DNA of 64,000 nucleotides from Trinickia violacea (GCF_005280735.1 NZ_CP040077.1:3658001-3722000), one strand, 5' to 3'; shown: positions 1-8,637, counted from the first letter of the stretch. Made by a program: numbers and translations. Notes: a model not told the origin generated them from the letters alone.

Positions 1-29
1 ACGCGTTTGCCGGCTCCGGTTCCGATTGC

Positions 30-60
30 AAAAGCCCCGCATTGCGCGGGGCTTTTTTTA
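30..60 (+). terminator. Rho-independent terminator
   Basis: A perfect 10-bp stem (31-40 with 46-55) closes a 5-nt loop and runs into seven T residues on the plus strand. It most likely ends a plus-strand gene lying before the window. On the minus strand the same hairpin has a shorter T run, so it may also stop the Bcr/CflA gene, which ends at 107. Confidence 0.85.
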
Positions 61-106
61 TGGCACGCGACAAGTAGCGAAAACGCCGCTCCCGCTCGAC
101 GCGCGA

Positions 107-1348
107 CTACGCATCCCCCGCCGGTTTAACCGTGCCTACCGTCCGCACCGGCCACCCATGCCAGCGCACGACGAGCACCCGTCCGACGAAGCAAAGCGCG
201 CCCGTCACCGCGATCGTCGTCCCCATGCCCCTCGGCGAGCCGTCATGAAATGCGCCGACCGCGATGCTCGCGAGCGCGCCGAGCGCGAGCTGCATCGCGC
301 CGAACACGGCCGCGGCAGCGCCCGCGTTGTGCGGATAGCGATGCATCAAATCGGTCGTGCAATTGGCCGACAACAGCCCCACGACGCCCACCACGAAGAA
401 CAGGCACACGACGATCGACCACAGCCCGCCCCACCCCGTCAGGCACGCTAGCGCGACCGCAAACGACGCGGCGCAACTGACGAGCGCCGCCGCCTTGATG
501 ATCGCGAGCGATCCGAAGCGGCCGATCAGACGCGTATTCAAGAAGTTCGCGAGCATGATGCCGACGACGTTCAGGCCGAACAGAAAGCCGTAGTGCTGCG
601 GCTTCACGTGGAAGTAGTCGATATAGACGAAGGGCGTCGCCGTGATGTAAGCGAACATCGAAGCGAACGCCATGCCGCCGCAGAGGACGTGGCCGAGCGC
701 AACGGGATCGGTGATCAGGTGCCCGTACACCGCGAACGACTTCAGCACCGCGGCGCTCTTGCGCTTCTCTTTCGGCCACGTCTCGGGCACGCGGTAGAAC
801 GCGAGCGCGGCGCAAAGGGCGCCGAATAGCGTCAAAAACACGAAGACCGCGCGCCAGCCGCCGAAGAGCAACACTTGCCCGCCAACGAGCGGCGCGAGAA
901 GCGGCCCGATCGCCGTGACGATCGCGACCATCGACAGCACGCGCGCGGCGTCGGTCGGCTCGTGCGCGTCGCGCGCAATGGCCCGCGCCAGCACCGACGC
1001 CGCCCCCGCGCCAAGCGCCTGCAGAAAGCGCACGGCGACGAGCACATCGATCGACCACGACACGACGCAGCCGATGCTCGCGAGCGTGAAAAGCGCAATG
1101 CCGCCGAGCAGCACGGGCCGCCGCCCCCAGGTGTCCGAGAGCGGCCCGTAGAGCAGCATGCCGAGCGAGAAGCCGAACATGAAGCTCGTGAGCGTGGCCT
1201 GCGCGGCCGACGCACCGACCGCGAACGACTGCGCGATCGACGGCAGGCTCGGCAGATACATGTCGGTGGAAATCGGCCCGCACGCGGCAAGCGCGCCGAG
1301 CAATAGGATCAGCCGGCCATCGGGCCGGCGCTTGACGACGTGAGACAT
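107..1348 (-). CDS. Bcr/CflA family multidrug efflux MFS transporter
   Basis: Predicted 413-aa inner-membrane proton-driven drug exporter of the DHA1 group (Bcr/CflA: bicyclomycin, chloramphenicol). Directly visible are the N-terminal helix with the family motif GPISTDMYLPSLP near residues 22-34, the loop motif GPLSDTWGRRPVLL between helices 2 and 3, and about twelve hydrophobic segments. The frame is open further upstream, but the ATG at 1348 gives the family-standard N-terminus; the upstream 59 residues are Arg-rich and look untranslated. It is transcribed away from hemL, so the two share a 250-bp promoter region. The substrate cannot be told from sequence. Confidence 0.88.
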   Translation of the reverse strand: MSHVVKRRPDGRLILLLGALAACGPISTDMYLPSLPSIAQSFAVGASAAQATLTSFMFGFSLGMLLYGPLSDTWGRRPVLLGGIALFTLASIGCVVSWSIDVLVAVRFLQALGAGAASVLARAIARDAHEPTDAARVLSMVAIVTAIGPLLAPLVGGQVLLFGGWRAVFVFLTLFGALCAALAFYRVPETWPKEKRKSAAVLKSFAVYGHLITDPVALGHVLCGGMAFASMFAYITATPFVYIDYFHVKPQHYGFLFGLNVVGIMLANFLNTRLIGRFGSLAIIKAAALVSCAASFAVALACLTGWGGLWSIVVCLFFVVGVVGLLSANCTTDLMHRYPHNAGAAAAVFGAMQLALGALASIAVGAFHDGSPRGMGTTIAVTGALCFVGRVLVVRWHGWPVRTVGTVKPAGDA

Positions 1349-1597
1349 GGGAAATCCGAAAGATGCGGCCCGGCAGCGGGCCTTGCGAAACGCTGACAAC
1401 CAGCCGGCATTGTACTCGACGGTATAAATTACCCGACGGCGGCGCGGAAGGTGCGCTTGAGGGCGCTGACCGGCCAAACGGCCGAGCCCGGCAAGCCGGC
1501 ACGACTCCGGTACAATTTGAGCCATCTTTTCGCGCGAGAAGCACCTCTTTGGGGCCGCTTGCGAGCGCTCCGCCTCTCATCCAGCAGATTTCATCCC

Positions 1598-2881
1598 ATG
1601 TCCAAGAATCAAGCTCTGTTCGAACGCGCCCAGCTCACCATCCCCGGCGGCGTGAACTCGCCGGTGCGCGCCTTCCGTTCGGTCGGCGGCACGCCGCGCT
1701 TCGTCGAGCGCGCACAAGGCCCGTACTTCTGGGATGCCGACGGCACCCGCTATATCGACTACATCGGCTCCTGGGGCCCGATGATTCTCGGCCACGTGCA
1801 CCCCGAAGTGCTCGAAGCGGTGCAGCGCGTGCTCGCGAACGGCTTCTCGTTCGGCGCACCGACCGAAGCCGAAATCGAAATCGCCGAGGAAATCTGCAAG
1901 CTCGTGCCGTCGATCGAACAAGTGCGGCTCGTGTCGAGCGGCACCGAGGCGACGATGAGCGCGCTGCGTCTCGCGCGCGGCTTCACGAACCGCAGCCGCA
2001 TCGTGAAGTTCGAGGGCTGCTATCACGGCCACGCCGACAGCCTGCTCGTGAAGGCCGGCTCGGGCCTGCTCACGTTCGGCAACCCGACGTCGGCGGGCGT
2101 GCCTACCGACATCGCTAAGCACACCACCGTGCTCGAATACAACAACGTCGCGGCACTCGAAGAAGCGTTCGCGGCGTTCGGCGGCGAGATCGCGTCGGTG
2201 ATCGTCGAGCCCGTCGCAGGCAACATGAATCTCGTGCGCGCTACGCCCGAGTTCCTGCAGGCGCTGCGGCGCCTGTGCACGCAGCACGGCGCCGTGCTGA
2301 TCTTCGATGAAGTGATGTGCGGCTTTCGCGTCGCACTCGGCGGCGCGCAGACGCTCTACGGCATCACGCCCGACCTCACGTGTCTCGGCAAGGTGATCGG
2401 CGGCGGCATGCCGGCAGCCGCGTTCGGCGGACGGCGCGACATCATGGCCCATCTCGCGCCTCTGGGCGGCGTGTATCAGGCGGGCACGCTGTCGGGCAAT
2501 CCGATCGCCGTCGCCGCAGGGTTGAAGACGCTGCAATTGATCCAGGCGCCGGGCTTCTATGAAAGCCTCGCCACGCAAACCACGCGCCTCGTGAACGGCC
2601 TCACCGCCGCGGCGCGCGAAGCCAAAGTGCCGTTCGTGGCCGATGCGATCGGCGGCATGTTCGGCCTCTACTTCACCGAGCAAATCCCCGCGAGCTTCGC
2701 CGACGTCACGCGCTGCGACATCGCGCGCTTCAACGCGTTCTTCCACAAGATGCTCGATGCGGGCGTGTACTTCGCGCCGTCCGCGTACGAAGCGGGCTTC
2801 GTGTCGATCGCGCACGACGACGCCGTGATCGACGCCACCATCGATGCCGCACGCGACGCGTTCGCTGCGCTGTCGGCTTAA
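1598..2881 (+). CDS. hemL: Glutamate-1-semialdehyde 2,1-aminomutase
   Basis: PLP enzyme that converts glutamate-1-semialdehyde to 5-aminolevulinate in the C5 pathway of tetrapyrrole synthesis; cytosolic dimer. The protein is 427 aa, the usual length. The N-terminus (LFERAQLTIPGGVNSPVR) is characteristic. The PLP lysine is K265 in CLGKVIGGGMP, and the cofactor aspartate lies in IFDEVMCGFR. The frame is open upstream of 1598, but only this ATG matches the family start. A TACAAT box at 1511-1516 could be its -10 element. Only 33 bp separate it from ribD, so the two may be co-transcribed. Confidence 0.97.
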   Translation: MSKNQALFERAQLTIPGGVNSPVRAFRSVGGTPRFVERAQGPYFWDADGTRYIDYIGSWGPMILGHVHPEVLEAVQRVLANGFSFGAPTEAEIEIAEEICKLVPSIEQVRLVSSGTEATMSALRLARGFTNRSRIVKFEGCYHGHADSLLVKAGSGLLTFGNPTSAGVPTDIAKHTTVLEYNNVAALEEAFAAFGGEIASVIVEPVAGNMNLVRATPEFLQALRRLCTQHGAVLIFDEVMCGFRVALGGAQTLYGITPDLTCLGKVIGGGMPAAAFGGRRDIMAHLAPLGGVYQAGTLSGNPIAVAAGLKTLQLIQAPGFYESLATQTTRLVNGLTAAAREAKVPFVADAIGGMFGLYFTEQIPASFADVTRCDIARFNAFFHKMLDAGVYFAPSAYEAGFVSIAHDDAVIDATIDAARDAFAALSA

Positions 2882-2914
2882 AACAAACCTACATCAATCG
2901 AGGCACACGCCGCG

Positions 2915-4048
2915 ATGTTTTCCGAAACCGACTTCATCCATATGCAGCGCGCGCTCGCCCTCGCGGCGCGCGGCATGTACACCACGACGCCGAATCCGCG
3001 CGTCGGCTGCGTGCTCGTGAAAGGCGGCGTCGTGATCGGCGAAGGCTTCACGCAGCCCGCCGGCCAGGACCACGCCGAAGTGCGCGCGCTCAAGGATGCC
3101 CGCGCGCGCGGCAACGATCCGCGCGGCGCGACCGCCTACGTGACGCTCGAGCCGTGCAGCCACTTCGGCCGCACGCCGCCGTGCGTGAACGCGCTGATCG
3201 ACGCGCAGGTCGAGCGCGTGATCGCCGCGATGGAAGATCCGAACCCGCAAGTGTCGGGGCGCGGCCTCGCGATGCTGCGCGAAGCCGGCATCGACGTGCG
3301 CTGCGGCCTGCTCGCGAACGAAGCGCATGAGATGAACATCGGCTTCGTATCGCGCATGACGCGCGGCCGGCCGTGGGTGCGCATGAAGATCGCGAGCTCG
3401 CTCGACGGCCGCACCGCCCTGCCCTCGGGCGAAAGCCAGTGGATCACGGGCGACGCCGCACGCGCCGACGGCCACGGCTGGCGCGCCCGCGCGTGCGCGA
3501 TCCTGACCGGCATCGGCACCGTGCGCGAGGACGATCCGCAGTTGACCGTGCGCGCGGTCGCGACGACACGCCAGCCGCAGCGCGTGCTGATCGACAGCCG
3601 CCTCGAAGTGCCGCTGACGGCGCGCATCCTCGAAGGCGCGCCGCCGCTCATCTTCTGCGCGGCGATCGACCAGGACAACGCCGATCACGCCGTCTCGCTC
3701 GCCGCGCGCGGCGCGGAGATCGTGCCGATCGCGAATGCGCACGGCAAGGTCGATCTGCCGGGGATGCTCAAGATTCTCGGCGCTCGCGGCATCAACGAAT
3801 TGCATGTCGAGGCGGGCCACAAGCTGAACGGGTCGCTGTTGCGCGAAGGGTGCGTCGACGAATTGCTCGTCTATGTCGCACCGAGCCTGCTCGGCGCCGA
3901 ATCGGCGGGGATGTTCGACCTGGCCGCACCCGCAACGCTCGACGCGCGCAAGCGCCTCTCTTTCCACTCGCTCGAGCGAATCGGCGATGACTTGCGCGTG
4001 CTCGCGCGCTTCGTGACCGCCGACGCTTCGCGCGACGCCACTCGCTAA
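2915..4048 (+). CDS. ribD: Bifunctional pyrimidine deaminase/reductase RibD
   Basis: Carries out two consecutive steps of riboflavin synthesis: deamination of the GTP-derived pyrimidine, then NADPH-dependent reduction of the ribosyl chain. The 377-aa protein has an N-terminal zinc deaminase domain (H53-A-E55 and the C81...C90 pair in PCSHFGRTPPC) followed from about residue 150 by the reductase domain (RPWVRMKIASSLDGRTA). A GAGG ribosome binding site lies before the ATG. It is followed after 18 bp by ribE. All key deaminase residues are present. Confidence 0.97.
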   Translation: MFSETDFIHMQRALALAARGMYTTTPNPRVGCVLVKGGVVIGEGFTQPAGQDHAEVRALKDARARGNDPRGATAYVTLEPCSHFGRTPPCVNALIDAQVERVIAAMEDPNPQVSGRGLAMLREAGIDVRCGLLANEAHEMNIGFVSRMTRGRPWVRMKIASSLDGRTALPSGESQWITGDAARADGHGWRARACAILTGIGTVREDDPQLTVRAVATTRQPQRVLIDSRLEVPLTARILEGAPPLIFCAAIDQDNADHAVSLAARGAEIVPIANAHGKVDLPGMLKILGARGINELHVEAGHKLNGSLLREGCVDELLVYVAPSLLGAESAGMFDLAAPATLDARKRLSFHSLERIGDDLRVLARFVTADASRDATR

Positions 4049-4066
4049 CTTTCAGGAATCCAATCG

Positions 4067-4696
4067 ATGTTTACAGGTATCGTCGCGGCGGTCGGCCGCA
4101 TCGAATCGATCCAGCCGCTCGGCGGCGCACCGGACGCGGGTGTGCGACTGACGGTGAACGCCGGCTCGCTCGGCCTCGAAGACGTCGCGCTCGGCGACAG
4201 CATCGCGATCCAGGGCGCGTGCATGACGGTGATCGCGAAAACGGCGCAGACGTTCGACGTCGACGTGTCGCGCGAAAGCCTCGATTGCACGGTGGGTCTC
4301 GCGCAGACGGGCGACGTGAATCTCGAGAAGGCGATGCGCGCGCATGATCGGCTCGGCGGACACATCGTGTCGGGGCACGTGGACGGGCTCGGCACGGTCA
4401 CGCATTTCGCGCCGGTCGGCGAGTCGCACGAGTTGCGCGTGCTCGCGCCGCGCGAGATCGGCCGCTATCTCGCGTACAAGGGTTCGATTACCGTGAACGG
4501 CGTGAGCCTCACGGTGAACTCGGTGAACGATCGCGACGACGGCTGCGAGTTCTCGATCAACCTGATCCCGCACACCGTCGAAGTGACCACGCTCCAGCAT
4601 CTCGCGCCGGGCGTGAAGGTCAATCTCGAGATCGATTTGATCGCGCGGTATGTCGAAAGGATGTTGTCGACGGCGTCGCCGATACAGGGTAGCTAA
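4067..4696 (+). CDS. ribE: Riboflavin synthase, alpha chain
   Basis: Dismutates two molecules of 6,7-dimethyl-8-ribityllumazine to riboflavin and the pyrimidine precursor; final step of the pathway. The 209-aa protein has the canonical MFTGIV N-terminus and two tandem lumazine-binding domains (about 1-95 and 96-195), each with a VNGVSLTV-type or IQGACMTV-type segment. An AGGA site precedes the start. In related genomes ribBA and ribH would be expected close by; here they resume only at 24.6 kb. Confidence 0.96.
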   Translation: MFTGIVAAVGRIESIQPLGGAPDAGVRLTVNAGSLGLEDVALGDSIAIQGACMTVIAKTAQTFDVDVSRESLDCTVGLAQTGDVNLEKAMRAHDRLGGHIVSGHVDGLGTVTHFAPVGESHELRVLAPREIGRYLAYKGSITVNGVSLTVNSVNDRDDGCEFSINLIPHTVEVTTLQHLAPGVKVNLEIDLIARYVERMLSTASPIQGS

Positions 4697-4718
4697 CCGC
4701 TGCGGTCAGCCTCGCTGC

Positions 4719-4788
4719 ACGACTTGTTCCGCTCCGCGACAAGTCGTCCATCGAGCACCTCTGTAATCCGGATGCGCTTTGCATCCGG
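4719..4788. other. Pair of intergenic hairpins after ribE
   Basis: Two short inverted repeats lie just after ribE. The first has 9-bp arms ACGACTTGT (4719-4727) and ACAAGTCGT (4739-4747). The second has 8-bp arms CCGGATGC (4768-4775) and GCATCCGG (4781-4788). Neither is followed by a T run, so they are not classical terminators, although they may end ribE transcription or stabilise its 3' end. They mark the left edge of the block that separates ribE from ribB. Confidence 0.5.
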
Positions 4789-4847
4789 CCGGTCGAGCAT
4801 CAGCCCTCCGGCCCACTCACACAGGACTATGACGCGGCAAATCGCAA

Positions 4848-5345
4848 TCAGGCGGCCGCTCCATGGTTCGTCAACTCTTTCAACGCCCGCTCGGGAGACA
4901 CCGGTCCCTTGTAAAGCGGGCTACATGGCGTGCGCGCCAGTTTTAGCGACAGCTCGACGAGTTCGGTCGGTTTGTCGTGGACGCGGTAGCCTTCGGCGAG
5001 GCGTGCGAACTCCGTCATGATGCCGACAACGCTGCGACTTTGCGTCTTCCCGTATTTGACGACCTGCATTTCGCGTACTTCGGAGTCGATAAACGAACGC
5101 GGCACTCCGTGGGCGGCCAGTATATCTGTCAGAGCCGCCGGAAACCTAACCGCCAGGCTAGCCGCCGGAGCCAATGGTATCAGCACAGGCAATAGCGTTC
5201 GCTCATTTACAAGCATCGCAACCTGCGGCCGCCACGGCAAAACAGTTGCGTACCAGTTGCCAAGCTTCGCGGTGCTGCTTACGGTCTCGAGCACGTCGGG
5301 ATTCAGGCGTTTGAGCAACTTGTGAGTGCAGTAAAGACACAGCAT
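4848..5345 (-). CDS. DUF6933 domain-containing protein
   Basis: A 165-aa protein of unknown function. The N-terminal pattern MLCLYCTHKLLKRLNPD and the later LPWRPQVAMLVNERTLLPVLIPLAP resemble the DUF6933 family, often found near mobile or defence-type genes. The ATG at 5345 is chosen because it places the family pattern at the N-terminus; a TTG codon at 5396 could extend it by 17 residues. No convincing ribosome binding site is seen. It is divergent from the higBA-like pair and belongs to the accessory patch. Confidence 0.6.
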   Translation of the reverse strand: MLCLYCTHKLLKRLNPDVLETVSSTAKLGNWYATVLPWRPQVAMLVNERTLLPVLIPLAPAASLAVRFPAALTDILAAHGVPRSFIDSEVREMQVVKYGKTQSRSVVGIMTEFARLAEGYRVHDKPTELVELSLKLARTPCSPLYKGPVSPERALKELTNHGAAA

Positions 5346-5438
5346 AGAAAAAGGGAACAATCCTGTACCAAGAGAAGGTGTACGTCCAGCGAACAAGCGT
5401 GGCTCGGCCCAGCCCAGCCCGTTCGCCGACGCATGCCC

Positions 5439-5472
5439 TTGCGATTATACGCAAATAGCGTATAATTCGACG
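5439..5472 (+). promoter_or_regulatory. higBA promoter with overlapping operator
   Basis: TTGCGA (5439-5444) and a perfect TATAAT (5461-5466) are 16 bp apart, giving a strong sigma-70 promoter. A perfect inverted repeat with 8-bp arms TTATACGC (5445-5452) and GCGTATAA (5458-5465) fills the spacer and overlaps the -10 box, as expected for autorepression by the antitoxin or toxin-antitoxin complex. The toxin ATG begins only 7 nt after the -10 box, so the transcript should start at or next to the start codon. Confidence 0.8.
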
Positions 5473-5817
5473 ATGCAAGCGACCTTCATCGAACTGCCGC
5501 CATTTTCCCGTGAACGCGAAAACTACCTCGCGGATGACGAGTACGCCGTCCTTCAGAAAGAGCTGCTGGCCAATCCCGAGGCTGGTGACTTGATCAAGGG
5601 AACCGGCGGTCTGCGGAAGTTGAGGTTCGCTGACAAACGCCGCCAGAAAGGCAAACGCGGTGGCCTACGAGTGATCTATTACTACTGGGTCAGCGGTTAT
5701 CAATTCTGGTTGTTCACACTGTACGACAAGGATGAGATGGCAGACCTAACCAGTGACGAGCGGAAAGCCTTCGCGAAGCTACTGGAAAGAGAGGTCACGA
5801 TACGGAGCAAGCAATGA
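5473..5817 (+). CDS. HigB/RelE-like type II toxin
   Basis: A 114-aa protein of the RelE/ParE superfamily, HigB-2-like, predicted to be a ribosome-dependent mRNA interferase. The core pattern GTGGLRKLRFADKRRQKGKRGGLRVIYYYW followed by LFTLYDKDEMADLTSDERKAFAKLL is typical of this toxin group (basic surface and C-terminal strand/helix). The gene comes first and overlaps the antitoxin by 4 nt (ATGA), the HigBA order. There is no room for a leader or Shine-Dalgarno sequence, so translation is probably leaderless. Toxicity cannot be judged from sequence. Confidence 0.85.
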   Translation: MQATFIELPPFSRERENYLADDEYAVLQKELLANPEAGDLIKGTGGLRKLRFADKRRQKGKRGGLRVIYYYWVSGYQFWLFTLYDKDEMADLTSDERKAFAKLLEREVTIRSKQ

Positions 5818-6128
5818 AGAAGCGAAACCTGTTTGCTGAATTGACCGAGGGTCTCGACGCCCTTGCTGCCGAGCGCGAAGAGAAAATCACGCTGCGCAAG
5901 ATCAAGGCCGAAGTGCCCGATGCGCTCGACATCTCGCCGGCCGAAATCAAGGCCGTACGCGAAGCCTCTCACGCGTCTCAAGCCGTCATGGCCCGAAGCC
6001 TGCGCATCAACGTGCGCACGTATCAGAATTGGGAACAAGGCAAGGCCAAGCCCAATGCGCAGGCTGCCACGCTGATCCGACTGGTCGCCAAGCACCCCGA
6101 AACGCTTCAGATGCTGGAAACGCTCTAA
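5814..6128 (+). CDS. HigA-like antitoxin with XRE/Cro HTH
   Basis: A 104-aa helix-turn-helix protein predicted to neutralise the preceding toxin and repress the operon. The HTH spans about residues 45-85 (SPAEIKAVREASHASQAVMARSL followed by RTYQNWEQGKAKP), matching the HigA-2/NadS-type antitoxins. The N-terminal 40 residues are charged and probably contact the toxin. Its start overlaps the toxin stop by 4 nt, so translation is coupled. The likely operator is the palindrome in the promoter at 5445-5465. Confidence 0.87.
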   Translation: MKKRNLFAELTEGLDALAAEREEKITLRKIKAEVPDALDISPAEIKAVREASHASQAVMARSLRINVRTYQNWEQGKAKPNAQAATLIRLVAKHPETLQMLETL

Positions 6129-6519
6129 ATGATGTCCGATTGCGGGCACCGTCCAGCATCGCATATCGTCTCTCGCTACGAGCAGCGGGACACCACGGTA
6201 TTTGTGACGGCATACGGCCATTTTTTTAGTTCGGTATGTGGAGCGGATGCTATCGACGTCTCAGGACGGCCATAACCCGTTGAAATAATTCGGTCTTGGC
6301 GAACCGGCTGTCTACCGGCGTCTCGCCAAAACCAGCCAAATCCACGGTTCGGCGACGGTATACTTGACCGTATACCGTCACACCTCCCGAATTCGCCCTC
6401 TTCAACGTACCCAAATCGGCGGCCTGCCGCGCCATCATTGGCTTTGAGCGAGATTCAGTAAGACCGCTCCAGTGCGTTCGACACGACACCCACGATCCCC
6501 CTCAGCCTTGCTCAAGACC
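6129..6519. other. Gene-poor stretch with operator-like palindrome
   Basis: I see no convincing gene here; a 79-codon frame on the minus strand (6250-6489) has no recognisable content. The notable element is a perfect inverted repeat with 10-bp arms GACGGTATAC (6354-6363) and GTATACCGTC (6370-6379) around a 6-bp spacer. A 9/10 match to one arm, GACGGCATAC, lies at 6206-6215. Its TATAC core resembles the higBA operator. It may be an operator whose target gene has been lost. Confidence 0.5.
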
Positions 6520-6711
6520 ATGGACTACCGAGTCAGTTACGAACACAGCCTGAAGAGCGCCCCCGCCGCTTTCATCGTTCAGGTGCCATCGCAGCTCGTG
6601 CAGGACGTGCCTGCTGATATCCCGCGTGAGTTGCTGCCCGAGTACATCACGGACCTCATCCTCCAGCGCTCGCCGACGATCGGGCGAATTCGAAACCTTC
6701 GCATTCTCTGA
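6520..6711 (+). CDS. Hypothetical small protein
   Basis: A possible 63-aa protein starting MDYRVSYEHSLKSAP, with a normal amino-acid composition and no membrane segment or recognised motif. The ATG at 6520 is preferred over an in-frame upstream ATG at 6472 because the upstream residues are Arg/Ser-rich. No clear ribosome binding site is seen. It lies in the accessory patch after higBA and could be a remnant of a larger gene. Function unknown. Confidence 0.35.
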   Translation: MDYRVSYEHSLKSAPAAFIVQVPSQLVQDVPADIPRELLPEYITDLILQRSPTIGRIRNLRIL

Positions 6712-6771
6712 AGAGAGCGTTTCTTCGGCGGACACGTCGCATGGTGGCCAATCTGGCGGAACTCGCCACGC

Positions 6772-7521
6772 TCACTTCGGCATCGCCTCGTCGCTGAACG
6801 CAGCCAATTCCCGCACCAGGCTCTGCGCCGCCAGCTTGACCAGTTCCCCACCCTTGTCCGGGCTCGCCTGCGCCGGGTCCGAACCGATGCGTCCATCCGG
6901 GTAGCGGGCACGGAACTCGAGCGCCTCGCGGATCGGGCCCGTCGGCGCAATTTGCGGCGTGTAGTCGGCCGATTTGATCGAGCCGGGCAGCGCCCACTGG
7001 GTGATGGCGATCTCGGACGGCGTGGCGTGAGAGCCATGACCGGTCGGAAACTGCTCGCGCGCCAGTTCGCCGACGCCTTCCAGGTCCCACCAGTTGCACA
7101 GCTTCATCGCAAATCCGGCCCGGCGCCCGGCGAAGCTGGCTTCGGCGTAGACCTCGGAGAAGGCCGCCTCGATCGACGCGATGTTGCCGCCGTGGCCGTT
7201 GAGAAACAGGATCTTCTCGAAGCCGTGGCCCGCCAGCGATCGGATCCAGTCGCCTATCGCCGCGATGAAGGTGGACGGGCGCAATGAAATCGTCCCCGGA
7301 AAGGCCAGATGATGTTGGGCCATGCCGATGTTGAATGTCGGCGCGACCAGAATATCGGCGGTCTTCTCCGCCTCGCGCGCGATGATCTCGGGACACAGCC
7401 AGTCAGTGCCCAGCAGGCCGGTCGGACCGTGCTGCTCGTTCGAGCCGATCGGAACCACGATAGTGCGGCTGCGCTTCAGAAACTGCGCGACCTCGGCCCA
7501 AGTCGAGAGGTGCAAAAGCAT
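6772..7521 (-). CDS. Creatininase-family metal-dependent hydrolase
   Basis: A 249-aa member of the creatininase (creatinine amidohydrolase/MftE-like) family, cytosolic enzymes that open cyclic amides or remove small groups. Likely metal ligands are visible in order: E and H of GSNEQHG (about 27-33), D of GTDW (about 38-41), H of NGHGG (about 109-113) and E of HATPSE (about 165-170). An AAAGGAG ribosome binding site sits 6 nt before the ATG. Its upstream region carries the same 50-bp module found before the MFS permease at 8753, suggesting joint control by the LysR protein encoded between them. The substrate is unknown; it need not be creatinine. Confidence 0.85.
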   Translation of the reverse strand: MLLHLSTWAEVAQFLKRSRTIVVPIGSNEQHGPTGLLGTDWLCPEIIAREAEKTADILVAPTFNIGMAQHHLAFPGTISLRPSTFIAAIGDWIRSLAGHGFEKILFLNGHGGNIASIEAAFSEVYAEASFAGRRAGFAMKLCNWWDLEGVGELAREQFPTGHGSHATPSEIAITQWALPGSIKSADYTPQIAPTGPIREALEFRARYPDGRIGSDPAQASPDKGGELVKLAAQSLVRELAAFSDEAMPK

Positions 7522-7604
7522 GGTGAACTCCTTTGTTTGGCCGGCTCCTGCGGGGACGCGAAGCGATAGCCGGTTTCGGTTTTCCGATGGTGTCAGCGTC
7601 CAGC

Positions 7605-7654
7605 GTATCGAGCAACAGCAACTAAGCTCACGTTCCGTTGCCCGGTGAGCAACG
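7605..7654 (-). promoter_or_regulatory. Shared LysR-type promoter module, copy upstream of creatininase
   Basis: This 50-bp stretch matches the reverse complement of 8638-8687 at 41 of 50 positions by hand alignment. It contains arms CGTTGC (7636-7641) and GCAACG (7649-7654) spaced like a T-N11-A LysR box, then a conserved TTAGTTGCTGTTGCTCGATAC segment closer to the gene (7605-7625). Relative to its target gene it has the same orientation as the other copy, and it ends 83 nt before the creatininase start. Confidence 0.7.
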
Positions 7655-7679
7655 GTATCGGGCCACTGCGTTCAGCAGT

Positions 7680-8615
7680 CTAGCGGCCTTGCTCCGGATC
7701 GGCGGCATCGGCGAACATCGTCATGCGGCGCAGGATCCACTCGAGCAATTCGTGCGCGGCCGCGACGAGCGGCCTGCCCGATTTGACGATCACCTTCGCC
7801 TTGATGCCTCGAAACAGCGGATGATCGATCGGCACGACTGCAAGCTCGCCGGCCGCAATTTCCGTATAGGCCGCGAATTCCCCGATGAGCGTCACGAAGT
7901 TTTCCGATGCGACGAGGCGCTTCAACGCCATGAGCGAATTGGTGGTCACCGCCGGGCGGATCGCGACGTTCTCTGCGAACTCGAGGAGCTTGGCCGCGTG
8001 GCCGATGCCGTAAGTCGCGGGCATCAAGGCAAGCGGAAAGGCGAGCATGTCGTCGACGCTGGCGGGGCCCCCTCGCAGCGCCAGCGGATGGTCGCGCCGG
8101 ACCAGCAGCACGATCGGCTGCGGCGAGCTTGCGCGAGATTCGATGGACGGATGCGGCGGCGGGTTGTAGGCGAGCCCGATGTGCGCGCGGCTTTCGGCGA
8201 CCTCCGTCAGCAAGTCGTCGACAGGAAGCGCCTCCACGCCGATCTCCACCTTCGGATACCGCTTCCAGAACGGGATCAGCACTTCGTCGACCAAGGGATC
8301 GACATAGCCTTCGCTGACGGCCAGCTCGACGCGCCCCTGCTGAAGCCCCTTCAACGCAAGAAGCCGGTCTTCGAGTTTTTCCTGTTGCGACCGGTAGCCC
8401 CTCCAGAACTCCAACAGATGCGCCGCGGCCTCGGTCGGCTTGACGCCGCGCGCCTGGCGCTCGAAGAGCGTCGCGCCAAGCTCGTCCTCCAGCAGCTTGA
8501 TCTGCCGCGTGATCACCGACGGCGACGTATTGAGACTGTCGGCGGCGCCGCGGATCGTGCCGTGCGTCAGCACCTCGTGGAAGTACCTCAGACGTTGCTG
8601 ATTGATCTCCCGCAT
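7680..8615 (-). CDS. LysR-family transcriptional regulator
   Basis: A 311-aa LysR regulator: winged HTH at about residues 6-65 (LRYFHEVLTHGTIRGAADSLN then SPSVITRQIKLLEDELGATLFERQ) and a two-lobed effector-binding domain from about 90 to 300. A GGGAGGA ribosome binding site precedes the ATG. It is divergent from the MFS permease gene across a 137-bp region with a clear palindromic LysR box, and it lies between two genes that carry the same promoter module, so it probably controls both. The inducer is unknown; the family convention is activation with a pathway metabolite. Confidence 0.92.
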   Translation of the reverse strand: MREINQQRLRYFHEVLTHGTIRGAADSLNTSPSVITRQIKLLEDELGATLFERQARGVKPTEAAAHLLEFWRGYRSQQEKLEDRLLALKGLQQGRVELAVSEGYVDPLVDEVLIPFWKRYPKVEIGVEALPVDDLLTEVAESRAHIGLAYNPPPHPSIESRASSPQPIVLLVRRDHPLALRGGPASVDDMLAFPLALMPATYGIGHAAKLLEFAENVAIRPAVTTNSLMALKRLVASENFVTLIGEFAAYTEIAAGELAVVPIDHPLFRGIKAKVIVKSGRPLVAAAHELLEWILRRMTMFADAADPEQGR

Positions 8616-8637
8616 GCCAAATCCTCCCGATCCATGT

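Noticed and set aside
6250..6489. 79-codon frame on the minus strand after higBA
   Set aside because: No recognisable motif or ribosome binding site, and it spans the palindrome at 6354-6379.
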